NCBI RefSeq assembly: GCF_048270265.1
Contig: NZ_JBLWTD010000001.1
Coordinates: 62,001-126,000, forward strand
Direction: 5' to 3'
Source of the DNA: Maricaulis sp048270265
Lineage (GTDB): Bacteria; Pseudomonadota; Alphaproteobacteria; Caulobacterales; Maricaulaceae
Length of the DNA: 64,000 nucleotides
Shown: positions 19,001 to 27,096 of the stretch, in pieces
Numbering within the stretch: position 1 is the stretch's first letter
How the letters are laid out: each line of letters starts with the position of its first letter
Notes under the pieces: generated by a model
The model's database searches: none
The model's input: only the letters and a program-made list of their open reading frames with translations
What the model was told of the DNA's origin: nothing
Position numbers and translations under genes: made by a program

Positions 19001-20950
19001 GGCGAACTGCGCCTGATGGCCGTCGCCTGGTCCGGGACCGGGCTTGGCCAGGCCACGCAGCCACTGACGGTCCGCGATGAAGTGCCCGCCGAGCTGATTC
19101 TGCCGCGCTTCCTGGCGCCGGGCGATTCCAGCATGACGACGCTGACCATCGACAATGTCGAGGGCGCAGCCGGTGTCTATACCGCTGCCATCAATGCCTC
19201 CGGTCCCGTCAATGCGTCCAGCGAGGACAGTATTGAACTGGCCAGCGGTGCCCGTATCGACCGGCGCTATCCGGTCAGCGGCGCCGATGCCGGCATCGGC
19301 GAGGTCGGCCTGAGTGTCGACGGGCCGGCCGGCTTTGCCGTCTCGCGCAGCTATCCGATCGAGGTTCGCTCGGCCTGGCTGCCATCCTCCGAGGTTGTGC
19401 GCGGACGCGTCGAACCGGGTGAAAGCTGGTCGCTGGATTCGGCGACCCTGGCGGCCTTCCTGCCGGGTTCGAGCGAGGTTTCGGTCAGTTTCTCGGCGAC
19501 CCCGCTCGACGAAAACGCCCTGCTGCGCTCGCTGAGCCGCTATCCCTATGGCTGCACCGAGCAGATCACCAGCCGGGCCTTGCCCCTGCTCTATGCCCAG
19601 GATCTGGCCGCGCTGTCCGGCACGACCGGCTTCGACCAGTCCCGCATCCAGATCCAGGATTCGATTGCCACCCTGCTGAGCCGGGAGGCCGCAGACGGGG
19701 CGATTGGCCTGTGGCGGGTTGGCGATCGCGGTGCGACGCCGTGGCTGGGGGCCTATGTGGTCGACTTCCTCTCGCGCGCCAAGACGGCCGGTTACACGGT
19801 TCCCGACGCCGCGATGGAGCGGGCCTATACTGCGCTCGAACATGTCGCCTCGCAGGAGCTTTGGCGTGCGCCGGGCTATGACTCGACCGTGCATCGCTGG
19901 GTCGGGCAGACCGATACCAGCCAGCGCCTGTCGGACCGCAGCGCGGCCTATGCCCTTTATGTGCTGGCCCGCGCCGGCCGCGCCGACCGTTCGCGCCTGC
20001 GCTATATGCATGATGAGCGCCTTGAGGCGATCGCCAGCCCGCTGGCCCGCGCCCAGATCGGCGCGGCGCTGTTCCTGATCGGTGACCGGGCCCGGGCCCA
20101 CAGTGCATTCGAGCAGGCCGAGGCGGCCCTGGGCTATTCCAATCGTGGTGACTGGTATCAGACCCCGCGGCGTGACCTTGCCGGGGTTCTGGCGCTGGCC
20201 GCCGAGGCGGGCGAGAGCGATCTCGTCGGCCGTCTGGCCGAACGTGTGGCGCATGAACTGCCCGAGCCGGGACGTCTGACCACGCAGGAGAAGGCTTTCC
20301 TTCTGCTGGCGGCACAGGCGCTTTCTGCCGGTACCGACGCCCTCGAGATCGAGAGCGCCGGCGACGCGGTCACGCCGGGACAGCGCGATTTCACCCTGAC
20401 CCCGGGCGAGCTGGGCGAGGCGCGCCGCTTTGCCAATCGCGGCCCCAACCCGGTCTGGGTCACCCAGATCGCGCATGGCGAAACGCTGGAGGCTCCCGCT
20501 GCGGTCGCCGAAGAGGTGGCGATCACCAAACATGTCCGCGCGATGGATGGCACTTCGGTTGATCTGACCAAGCTGGTCCAGGGCGACCGGTTGATCATCG
20601 ATTTCGATATCATTCCGAGCGAACAGCGCACCATTCCGGCCATCGTGGTCGACCTTCTGCCGGCAGGGCTGGAGATCGAGGCCATTATCCGGCCCGAGGA
20701 TGCAGGCCCGAACGGGGTCTATGCCTGGCTTGGCGCGGTCCATGATCCGCGGATTGCCGAGGCCCGCGATGACCGCTTCGTCGCCGCGATCGATCTGCGC
20801 TCCGGCCGGCCGTCGCATCTGGCCTATATCGTCCGTGCCGTGACGCCGGGCGAGTACACAATGCCCGGTGTGGTGGTTGAAGACATGTACCGGCCCGATG
20901 TGTTCGCACGCAGCGAAACCGGTCAGGTCAGCATCCGGCCCCGCGACTAG
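16091..20950 (+). CDS. Bacterial alpha-2-macroglobulin lipoprotein with thioester motif
   Basis: A 1619-residue periplasmic protease trap thought to entangle foreign proteases after bait cleavage. The lipobox LIGC places lipid on C20, so it is membrane anchored. MG-type beta domains fill the first ~1100 residues (for example YLDRGIYRPGEQVHIAA in the MG2/MG3 region). The thioester motif is intact, YGCTEQ with C1155, inside the helical thioester domain, followed by the receptor-binding-like C-terminus. GGGGAG stands 8 bases before ATG 16091. Only 3 bases separate it from pbpC, the usual partner. Confidence 0.95.
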   Translation: MLNWRVGAVALVLAAGLIGCSGPDTSVQGPALDTRPADAARATVEAPSEFAFLRYQIDVTGDAPRLCLGFTQPLDPQADYEPYVALDPERPVAMAVSGQSLCLGGFAFGEGQSVTLRSGFPAADGRALRADEEIEIDFGDRPAYVGIAGSGVILPRLEADGLAIETVNVDTVEVTLWRVTDRALAFRSITSGFTAGFDEYDWQAQEESPFPVAERLWQGQMDTHGTPNAPVTTVFPLAETIGQLRPGAYYVQVVDDAEAEDDFHVPARSSRWLVITDLALTAYRGRDGIDYVVRSLQTALPVPGVRVELVARSNEILGTATTDANGRARFAGPLMRGEEGNTPRLLTAYGPDNDFAVLDLQRNPVDLSGQDIAGRDRSEGADGFLYLDRGIYRPGEQVHIAAMMRDGQAISISNRSGDLVLYGPNGIEAARERFEGAPIGGTVFWDYDLARESARGEWRIDAMLDGYGLIAQTRFSVEDFVPQRIALDLTADTSAPLRAGEVRDVEANVRFLYGAPGAGLPVEGTIRIETDPNPFPEYARFAFGRYDESFRETSRDLRETIADGAGHAVLRVDPEGEGEGTSAPLRIRTVISAIEPGGRPVADDVRIPYRPRDLYLGLDPQFEGRLGNDSAASFDIVGLTPTGELRTARLDWQVIRVDWTYDWYRTEGGAWRWRRTQNSVVVEDGVTVLSDEAVSQIDVAQLSWGDYQLVVTDAESGVSASTHFWVGWGRTSSTGDDAPDRVRLAGPDQPVAAGEMATLSILPPYAGEAEIVIASDHVLATQSVFVPESGAEVSFRVTEEWGAGAYAMVSVFTPRDPVAQPRPRRAVGVTYLPVDTGDRLLTLSLDAPELARPRQPLEIAITATGPVRTGAWVTVAAVDEGILALTRFQSPDPVGWYFGRASLAVELLDDYGRLLDPNQGAAAPVRTGGDQIGGAGLTVVPTRTVALFSGPVAFDRAGNATVTLDIPDFNGELRLMAVAWSGTGLGQATQPLTVRDEVPAELILPRFLAPGDSSMTTLTIDNVEGAAGVYTAAINASGPVNASSEDSIELASGARIDRRYPVSGADAGIGEVGLSVDGPAGFAVSRSYPIEVRSAWLPSSEVVRGRVEPGESWSLDSATLAAFLPGSSEVSVSFSATPLDENALLRSLSRYPYGCTEQITSRALPLLYAQDLAALSGTTGFDQSRIQIQDSIATLLSREAADGAIGLWRVGDRGATPWLGAYVVDFLSRAKTAGYTVPDAAMERAYTALEHVASQELWRAPGYDSTVHRWVGQTDTSQRLSDRSAAYALYVLARAGRADRSRLRYMHDERLEAIASPLARAQIGAALFLIGDRARAHSAFEQAEAALGYSNRGDWYQTPRRDLAGVLALAAEAGESDLVGRLAERVAHELPEPGRLTTQEKAFLLLAAQALSAGTDALEIESAGDAVTPGQRDFTLTPGELGEARRFANRGPNPVWVTQIAHGETLEAPAAVAEEVAITKHVRAMDGTSVDLTKLVQGDRLIIDFDIIPSEQRTIPAIVVDLLPAGLEIEAIIRPEDAGPNGVYAWLGAVHDPRIAEARDDRFVAAIDLRSGRPSHLAYIVRAVTPGEYTMPGVVVEDMYRPDVFARSETGQVSIRPRD

Positions 20951-20953
20951 ACC

Positions 20954-22996
20954 ATGCTCGGCCTGGGGCGGATCTACTGGGTTGTCGCGGGCGCTCTGGC
21001 GGGCCTGGTGCTGCTGCTGGCGCTCGACGAGGCCTTCCCGCCGCCGCTTGAACAGGCTGCCGCGCGCTCGCAACTGGTGCGCGACCGCGATGGCGAGCTG
21101 CTGCGCGCCTTTCCCGTTGAGGGCGGGCGTTGGCGCATGGCTGCCGATCTCGATCACATTGATCCGGACTTCATTGCGGCACTGCTGGCCTATGAGGATG
21201 CCCGTTTCTATCAGCATGCCGGCGTCGATGCCGGGGCGGTGGTGCGGGCGGCCTGGGAAGGGATCCGGGCCGGACGGATCGTGTCGGGCGCCTCGACGCT
21301 GACCATGCAGGTCGCGCGCCTGCTTGAGCCGCGGCCGCGCACCTTCGGCGCCAAATTCCTGCAAATGACCCGCGCGCTGCAGCTGGAGATGCGCTTCAGC
21401 AAGCGCGAAATTCTCGAGCTCTATCTCACGCTCGCGCCCTATGGCGGCAATCTGGAGGGGGTGAGGGCGGCATCCTGGGCCTATTTCGGCCGTGAACCCG
21501 ATGCCCTGACCATTGAACAGATCGCGCTGTTGATCGCGCTGCCGCAATCACCCGAAGCGCGTCGCCCCGACCGGCATCCGCAGGCTGCGATCGCGGCGCG
21601 TGGCCGGGTGCTCGACCGGCTGGCCCGTGTCGGCCTGGCCCGTCCCACCGCCCGTGCCGATGCCGCGCAGGACCCGGCACCGGTGCGCCGCGCCTTTCCC
21701 GGTGACGCCTGGCAGGTCGCCGAAACCCTGGCGCGGACCCATCCCGGTCGCACCGACATGGTCTCCACCCTTGATGCCGGCCTGCAGCGCGCGCTGGAGC
21801 AGCAGGTGCGTGCCAATCTGCCGATCGGCGATGACGAGGCCCAGATCGCGGTGATGGTGGTTGAGACCGAAAGCCGGGCCGTGCGTGCGGCGGTGGGCTC
21901 GGCCGGACGTGAACGGCCCGGCGGCTGGATCGATCTGACAACGCGGCCGCGCTCGCCCGGCTCGACGCTGAAACCTTTCATCTATGCCATGGCTTTCGAT
22001 GACGGTCTGGCCGCGCCCGAAACCCGTATCGCCGATCTGCCACGCCGGTTTGCCGGCTATCAGCCGGACAATTTCGACCGCCGGTTCCGCGGTGATGTCA
22101 CGATTTCCGAGGCCTTGCAGCACTCGCTCAATATTCCCGCCGTCACCACGCTTGATGATGTCGGCGCGCGGCGGTTTTCCGCCGCCCTCGGCTTTGCCGG
22201 TGCCCGTCCGGAACGCCCGCACGGTGCCGCGCGTGATGACGGGCTGGCTGTGGCGCTGGGCGGTGCCGGTCTGAGCGTGCGCCAGCTGGCGGTGCTCTAT
22301 GCCGCGCTTGGCGATGGCGGGCATGCGCGGCCGCTCCGCTGGATCGAGCAGGAGGAGGCGCTGGAACCGGGCACGGGCTACGCCCTGATCAGTGCCGAAT
22401 CGTCGCGCGAAATCCTGACCATACTGCGCCGGGCACCGCATCCCGGCGGTCGCATGCCGGCCAGCCTGACAACCCAGGCGCCGGAAATCGCCTTCAAGAC
22501 CGGCACGTCCTACGGCTTCCGCGATGCCTGGTCGGCCGGGGTGTCGGGGCGCTACACGGTTGTGGTCTGGACCGGGCGTGCCGATGGCGTTCCGCGCGAG
22601 GGCATTACCGGGCGCGAGGGTGCCTTGCCGCTGCTGTTCCGCGTATTCGATCTGATCGAGAGCCTGGAGCCGGGACAGGCCCAGCCGGACCGGGACGAGA
22701 GCGAATTGCCACCGGCACCGCTGACGATGGCGCGTTTCCAGCTCGACCCGGCGCCGCAAATCCTGTTCCCCCCGGACGGGTCGGAGGTCTGGGCGGAGCG
22801 TCCGGGCCGCGGCTTTGTCCTAGCCGCCCAGGGCCAGAGCGCCGTGACCTGGTATGCCGATGGCGAACCGGTCGGGCGCAACGCGCTGGGCGATGCTGTC
22901 TGGTATCCGGACGGGCCGGGATTCTATCTCGTCGAGGTCGTTGACCGCGACGGACGCCGTTCGCGGGCGCGGGTGAGGATCCGGATGGACAGTTGA
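20954..22996 (+). CDS. pbpC: Penicillin-binding protein 1C (bifunctional)
   Basis: A 680-residue class A PBP-like protein with an N-terminal membrane anchor (about residues 7-27). It has a GT51 transglycosylase domain with the EDARFYQH motif (E81) and GASTLTMQ. The transpeptidase domain carries S337xxK340 (GSTLKPF), a SLN motif and KTGT at 515-518. The C-terminal ~90 residues form the PbpC-specific Ig-like domain. Co-transcribed with the alpha-2-macroglobulin: the pair is believed to defend and repair the cell wall when the envelope is breached. Confidence 0.95.
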   Translation: MLGLGRIYWVVAGALAGLVLLLALDEAFPPPLEQAAARSQLVRDRDGELLRAFPVEGGRWRMAADLDHIDPDFIAALLAYEDARFYQHAGVDAGAVVRAAWEGIRAGRIVSGASTLTMQVARLLEPRPRTFGAKFLQMTRALQLEMRFSKREILELYLTLAPYGGNLEGVRAASWAYFGREPDALTIEQIALLIALPQSPEARRPDRHPQAAIAARGRVLDRLARVGLARPTARADAAQDPAPVRRAFPGDAWQVAETLARTHPGRTDMVSTLDAGLQRALEQQVRANLPIGDDEAQIAVMVVETESRAVRAAVGSAGRERPGGWIDLTTRPRSPGSTLKPFIYAMAFDDGLAAPETRIADLPRRFAGYQPDNFDRRFRGDVTISEALQHSLNIPAVTTLDDVGARRFSAALGFAGARPERPHGAARDDGLAVALGGAGLSVRQLAVLYAALGDGGHARPLRWIEQEEALEPGTGYALISAESSREILTILRRAPHPGGRMPASLTTQAPEIAFKTGTSYGFRDAWSAGVSGRYTVVVWTGRADGVPREGITGREGALPLLFRVFDLIESLEPGQAQPDRDESELPPAPLTMARFQLDPAPQILFPPDGSEVWAERPGRGFVLAAQGQSAVTWYADGEPVGRNALGDAVWYPDGPGFYLVEVVDRDGRRSRARVRIRMDS

Positions 22997-23090
22997 TCGC
23001 AGCGCACGGGCTTGTGATCGCAGACCGGGCGACCGGGGCCGCTTGCTGACATATGCTGGCGCCCTCGACCCCTGATTGCGGAGATGCCCC

Positions 23091-23621
23091 GTGCTGATCG
23101 TCAGTCTCGCCGTTTTTGCCAGCCTCGCCGGCTCGGACCTGGATATCGACCCCTCGATGTTGCTGGGACTGGAGACGCCGGAAAGCAAGACGCTGCTGAG
23201 TGAAAATGCCGAGGACCTCTACGGCCTCCAATTGACGCTGCGTGACAACCGCCTGTGCCAGGTGCGCGCCTTCTTCCGCGGCGCGCCGCCGCGGGCCGCC
23301 CGCTATTGTGCCGGACGGGTGACGGGCCGGCAGGTGGCGCGCTCGGGCGTGGCGGTGCTGGGCGTTGGCGAGACATTGCAGGGCGTGGGTGCCTGTTTCG
23401 GCCGCGATCGCCGCATCGTCGCGGTTCGCTTCCTCACCGCTGCCGGTGAGACGGCAACGGCGCAGGCCGCGCCGTGCACCGGCAGCTTCGAGCAGGTCCG
23501 GTGCCAGAACGACTGGGTGGTGCAGGGCGTACAATTGTATTTTGGCGGTGCCAGCTGGCTGCGGCCGCAACCCAATCTGCAGGGTCTGCGGCCCCTGTGC
23601 ACTGCACGCAACGCGTCCTGA
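23091..23621 (+). CDS. Secreted hypothetical protein, cysteine-containing
   Basis: A 176-residue protein with a short signal peptide-like start (MLIVSLAVFASLAGS). I prefer GTG 23091, which has GGAG 7 bases upstream, over a TTG 15 bases earlier. The mature part has six Cys (for example RLCQV, RYCAG, GACFG, APCTG, VRCQN, PLCTA), which suggests three disulfides in the periplasm. No family recognised. It lies 94 bases after pbpC and 72 bases before the exported hydrolase; it may be an add-on to either. Confidence 0.65.
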   Translation: MLIVSLAVFASLAGSDLDIDPSMLLGLETPESKTLLSENAEDLYGLQLTLRDNRLCQVRAFFRGAPPRAARYCAGRVTGRQVARSGVAVLGVGETLQGVGACFGRDRRIVAVRFLTAAGETATAQAAPCTGSFEQVRCQNDWVVQGVQLYFGGASWLRPQPNLQGLRPLCTARNAS

Positions 23622-23693
23622 CAACCCGTCATGCCCTTGCCAGCAGGCCGGATCAGCGCAAAGCTTGCCGGCAACAAGGGAGGGTTTGAAACC

Positions 23694-24749
23694 ATGCGTC
23701 ATTTCCTGATCGCGGCCATGTCCGCTTCGCTGATCGCGCCGGGTGCGCTGGCCCAGGAGACGCCCCGCTGGGCCCTGGTGGTGCATGGCGGCGCCGGTGT
23801 GATCGAGCGCGAGGCGATGACGCCGGAAACCGATGCGGCCTATCGCGCGGCAATGGCGCGGGCGCTGGCGACCGGGGAAGCCGTCCTCGAATCGGGCGGC
23901 ACGGCAATCGACGCGGTCGAGCGGATCATCACCGAGTTCGAGGATGATGCGATGTTCAATTCCGGACGCGGGGCCGTCTTTACCGCGGCCGGCCGCAATG
24001 AGCTGGATTCCTCGATCATGGACGGGCGTGACCTCAATGCCGGCGCGGTGGCCGGCGTGACATCGGTGCGCCATCCGATCTCGCTGGCACGGGCGGTGAT
24101 GGAGCATTCCCCGCATGTGATGCTGCAGGGCGAGGGCGCCGAGACCTTTGCCGCCGAGCAGGGGCTCGAGATTGTCGATCCCGCCTTCTTCTTTACCGAG
24201 CGCCGCTGGGCTTCCCTGGAACGCGAGCTGGGCCGGCTGGGCCTGCCGATTCCGCCGCGTCCCGAGGGCGCGCCCGAACCGGAGCCGGTCGATGAGGGCG
24301 CCTTGCTGCGCGACAGCCGCGAGCACCGTTTCGGGACTGTGGGTGTCGTGGTGCTCGACAATGCCGGGCATGTCGCGGCGGGCACCTCGACGGGCGGAAC
24401 CACCGCCAAGCGTTGGGGCCGGGTCGGCGACAGCCCGATCCTCGGGGCGGGCACCTATGCCAATGACCAGTCCTGCGGCGTCTCGGCGACGGGGACGGGC
24501 GAGTATTTCATCCGCCTGACCGTGGCCAGCCGGATTTGCGCCCTGGTGGAATTCGAGGGGATGGACCTGCAGGCTGCCGCGGACCGGGTGATCCAGGACG
24601 AGCTGACGGCGATGGGCGGCGATGGCGGCATCATTGCCCTGACGCCGGGCGGCGAGATCGCCTGGAGCTTCAACACACCCGGCATGTACCGCGCCCGTCA
24701 GAGCGCCGGTGGTGAGCCGCTGATCGCGATCTATGGTGACGAGGAATGA
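23694..24749 (+). CDS. Exported isoaspartyl peptidase/L-asparaginase (Ntn-hydrolase)
   Basis: A 351-residue plant-type asparaginase precursor. A signal peptide (residues 1-20, ending ALAQ) sends it to the periplasm. The mature enzyme begins with WALVVHGGAGVIE. The autocleavage and nucleophile site is HRFGTVGVV with T215; the substrate loop GTSTGG follows. The precursor would self-split into alpha and beta subunits before T215 and hydrolyse isoaspartyl dipeptides or asparagine. AAGGGAGGG lies upstream of ATG 23694, whereas earlier in-frame starts would destroy the signal peptide. Stop overlaps the next gene (ATGA). Confidence 0.92.
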   Translation: MRHFLIAAMSASLIAPGALAQETPRWALVVHGGAGVIEREAMTPETDAAYRAAMARALATGEAVLESGGTAIDAVERIITEFEDDAMFNSGRGAVFTAAGRNELDSSIMDGRDLNAGAVAGVTSVRHPISLARAVMEHSPHVMLQGEGAETFAAEQGLEIVDPAFFFTERRWASLERELGRLGLPIPPRPEGAPEPEPVDEGALLRDSREHRFGTVGVVVLDNAGHVAAGTSTGGTTAKRWGRVGDSPILGAGTYANDQSCGVSATGTGEYFIRLTVASRICALVEFEGMDLQAAADRVIQDELTAMGGDGGIIALTPGGEIAWSFNTPGMYRARQSAGGEPLIAIYGDEE

Positions 24750-25408
24750 GCATGACACCGCCCGGCGCCGAGCCCGATATCAATGTCAACATGCTGTTCG
24801 CGACTCCGGTAATCGAGGTTCGCCTGCCGATGGCCGATCAGCTGATCGAACCGCTGCGTGCCGCGATCACGGCGCGGCGCCAGCAGTCGAAGGGGATCGC
24901 ACGCTCGAATATCCTGGGCTGGCACTCCGATACGGAGATGCTGCACTGGGGCGGCAATGCCGCACAGACCCTTGCGGTCGAGACGATGAAGATCTGCGGC
25001 CGCTTCACCAGCGATGTCGTGGCTGCCCAGGGCCAGTCCCGCTATGAGATGGGTCTGGAGATGTGGGCCAACATGTCGCCGGCCGGGGCATCCAACCAGA
25101 TGCATTGCCATCCCGGCTCCTTCTGGTCGGCGAGCTTTTATGTCGATGATGGCGGCGACAAGGAGGACGGGCTCTTCGTGGCCCAGGATCCGCGTTTCCC
25201 GATGATCCGCATGGCTGCGCCGGACCTTGTCTTTACCGATGCTGACGGAAACCGGCAGCTGTCGCAGCACCGGATCGCGCCCGAGCCGGGCAAGCTGGTG
25301 ATCTTTCCGTCCTGGATGATGCACGCGGTGCGGCCGCACACCGGAAACCGCGACCGGATATCGGTGGCGATGAATATCATTGCCATGCCCGCACCGCCGG
25401 CCGCCTGA
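24746..25408 (+). CDS. TIGR02466-type putative 2-oxoglutarate/Fe(II) oxygenase
   Basis: A 220-residue cupin-like protein of the TIGR02466/2OG-FeII_Oxy_5 group. Predicted iron and 2-oxoglutarate ligands are visible: H120 and H122 in QMHCHPGSFWS, H193 in WMMHAVRPH, and R204. These proteins are suspected hydroxylases with unknown substrates. The start overlaps the stop of the exported asparaginase by 4 bases, so the two are translationally coupled, although this protein has no signal peptide. Convergent with LysR, 9 bases apart. Confidence 0.82.
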   Translation: MSMTPPGAEPDINVNMLFATPVIEVRLPMADQLIEPLRAAITARRQQSKGIARSNILGWHSDTEMLHWGGNAAQTLAVETMKICGRFTSDVVAAQGQSRYEMGLEMWANMSPAGASNQMHCHPGSFWSASFYVDDGGDKEDGLFVAQDPRFPMIRMAAPDLVFTDADGNRQLSQHRIAPEPGKLVIFPSWMMHAVRPHTGNRDRISVAMNIIAMPAPPAA

Positions 25409-25417
25409 CGGGCGGTC

Positions 25418-26326
25418 TCAGAGCACCGAGGCGGCGCCGCGCGTGAAATAGGCGATGTCGGCGGTCATCTGGTCGATGATGTGATCGAAGGTGGCGCGGA
25501 TACGGCCGCTCTTGCGCACCGTCTCGTGTGCCACGACCCACAGGTCGAGCGAGGACTCGAATTCCGGCAGGACGCGCTCGAGATTGCTGTGCTGGCAGGC
25601 CAGCCGGTGTGAGGTGACGCCGATCCCGTAGCCGGCCTCTAGGCCGCGCACATGCGTCGTCGGTGTGTTGGCGCGGAAGGCGACATGACTGGGCAGGACG
25701 GCCGCGCCTTCCTCGGTGGCCGGCCAGCCGAAATAATCGCCCATCGACCAGCCGACACAGGTATGGTCGGCCAGGTCCTCGACACGCCCGGGCCGTCCCT
25801 TTTCCGCCAGATAGGCCTTCGAGGCGTAGAGGCCGGCGCCGACCGTGGCGCCGCGGCGGCCGATCAGGCTCTGCTGTGTGCCGGGACCGTTCCAGCGCAG
25901 GGCGATATCGGCTTCGCGGTCGGCGAGATTGGCCGGGTGATTCTTGATGGAGATCTCGATGCCGATGCCCGGATTGGTGCGGTGAAAACTCGCCAGCGCG
26001 CGCGGCAGCCAGTCGGCGCCGATCCCTTCGGAGGCTGAAATCACGACACGGCCGGACAGGCTCTGGTCCTGGGCCACGACGGCGCGCTCGATCGCCGAGG
26101 CCTCTTCGCGCATGCGGGCGGCATGGGCGACGATTTTCTGGCCCAGCGGTGTCAGGCGGGACTGGCCGTTCTCCCGTTCGAACACGGGCTCACCGAAGCG
26201 TTGTTCCAGCGCCTGCAGGCGCCGCGTCACCGTCGGCTGGCTGACGCCGAGCTGGTGCGCGGCAGCCGTCAGGCTGCCCGCTTCAGAGATGGCGAGGCAT
26301 ACGAGATAGTCGGACCAGTCTTCCAT
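25418..26326 (-). CDS. LysR family transcriptional regulator
   Basis: A 302-residue regulator with the N-terminal winged helix (residues 5-63; recognition part SLTAAAHQLGVSQPTVTRRLQALE). A periplasmic-binding-type effector domain follows from about residue 90. It diverges from the small TPR gene at 26418. The 91-bp gap holds two dyads, one of which (ATTCG-N11-CGAAT) has LysR-type geometry. Target and inducer unknown. Confidence 0.93.
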   Translation of the reverse strand: MEDWSDYLVCLAISEAGSLTAAAHQLGVSQPTVTRRLQALEQRFGEPVFERENGQSRLTPLGQKIVAHAARMREEASAIERAVVAQDQSLSGRVVISASEGIGADWLPRALASFHRTNPGIGIEISIKNHPANLADREADIALRWNGPGTQQSLIGRRGATVGAGLYASKAYLAEKGRPGRVEDLADHTCVGWSMGDYFGWPATEEGAAVLPSHVAFRANTPTTHVRGLEAGYGIGVTSHRLACQHSNLERVLPEFESSLDLWVVAHETVRKSGRIRATFDHIIDQMTADIAYFTRGAASVL

Positions 26327-26352
26327 TCAATTATGTATATCTACGATCCTGA

Positions 26353-26373
26353 ATTCGTCAATTCCATTCGAAT
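26353..26373. promoter_or_regulatory. LysR-type dyad ATTCG-N11-CGAAT
   Basis: Perfect 5-base arms at 26353-26357 and 26369-26373 with an 11-base AT-rich spacer. It starts 27 bases upstream of the lysR start in the divergent gap, the usual place of a LysR autoregulatory site. Confidence 0.45.
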
Positions 26374-26389
26374 ACCTTTGTTCCCAAGT

Positions 26390-26402
26390 TGAACGCCGTT
26401 CA
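26390..26402. promoter_or_regulatory. Dyad TGAAC-GCC-GTTCA
   Basis: A perfect 5-base inverted repeat with a 3-base centre, 15 bases before the TPR gene start. It shares the GAAC-N3-GTTC core with the dyads at 3163-3179 and 35892-35906, though with different flanks, so it may be a weaker member of that set or a coincidence. Confidence 0.35.
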
Positions 26403-26417
26403 CACATGGAGTTCTCA

Positions 26418-26879
26418 ATGTTCCGATCAATCATCCTCGCCACCGCTCTCATTGCCGGTGCGGGCGCTGGCGCCCAGGCCCAGGCCTGTGACGCCGAGCC
26501 GCAATTCGCTGCCCACCGGACCGCCAATGGCTCCGTGCGCGCCCAGTACAATTCCGTGACGCGCGGTGAATGGCGCCAGGTGATTCATTTTGGCGAGGAA
26601 ATCGCCAGTTCCGGTGCCGCGCCCGGCCAGCGCGCCGCTGCGCTGACCAATCTGTGCGCGGGCTATGCTGCAACCGGTGAGTATGAGCGGGCTGTTGCAG
26701 CCTGCGACGCCGCCCTCGAATTGCGCGCCGATGCTTGGCGCGCGGTGAATAATCGCGGTGTGGCCCACTGGCTTGCCGGCGATCACGCCGCAGCCACCGC
26801 TGATTTCAACGCCGCCGCCGCGCTGGCTGGCGATGAAGACGAAGTCCGGGCGAATCTTTCGCTCGCACAATGCGACTAG
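26418..26879 (+). CDS. Secreted tetratricopeptide-repeat protein
   Basis: A 153-residue exported protein: signal peptide MFRSIILATALIAGAGAGAQAQA (cleavage near residue 21), then about three TPR helices pairs (for example AALTNLCAGYAATGEYERAVAACDAALEL). ATG 26418 has GGAG 7 bases upstream; an upstream ATG at 26406 lacks this. Probably a periplasmic scaffold protein. Divergent from LysR and followed by a strong terminator. Confidence 0.82.
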   Translation: MFRSIILATALIAGAGAGAQAQACDAEPQFAAHRTANGSVRAQYNSVTRGEWRQVIHFGEEIASSGAAPGQRAAALTNLCAGYAATGEYERAVAACDAALELRADAWRAVNNRGVAHWLAGDHAAATADFNAAAALAGDEDEVRANLSLAQCD

Positions 26880-26925
26880 ACTTGGTCGTCCCTCCCGGGC
26901 CCCAATAAGCTTTGCCGCATTCATT

Positions 26926-26958
26926 CGGGCCGGAGCTTCAGCTCCGGCCCGCTTTTTT
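26926..26958 (+). terminator. Strong intrinsic terminator
   Basis: An 11-bp perfect GC-rich stem (26926-26936 with 26941-26951), TTCA tetraloop, then CTTTTTT. It closes the TPR transcript and insulates the carbonic anhydrase gene. Confidence 0.92.
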
Positions 26959-27096
26959 GCTGAGAGAGGCGTCTTCTATTGGCGTGGCTTTACCAGTAAA
27001 ACACAGGCTCGCGCCGTCGGCAGAGCCTGTTTCGGCCTGCGTGACAATCACCGTCAGTCCCGGCAATTGCGGGGCGCAGAGCTGAAATGATGACTG

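Noticed and set aside
15890..21547. Very long open frames on the minus strand opposite the alpha-2-macroglobulin gene (789 and 872 codons).
   Set aside because: High-GC genes commonly leave the opposite strand open. These frames show low-complexity Gly/Arg/His/Gln-rich translations, no family similarity, and lie entirely against a well-identified gene.
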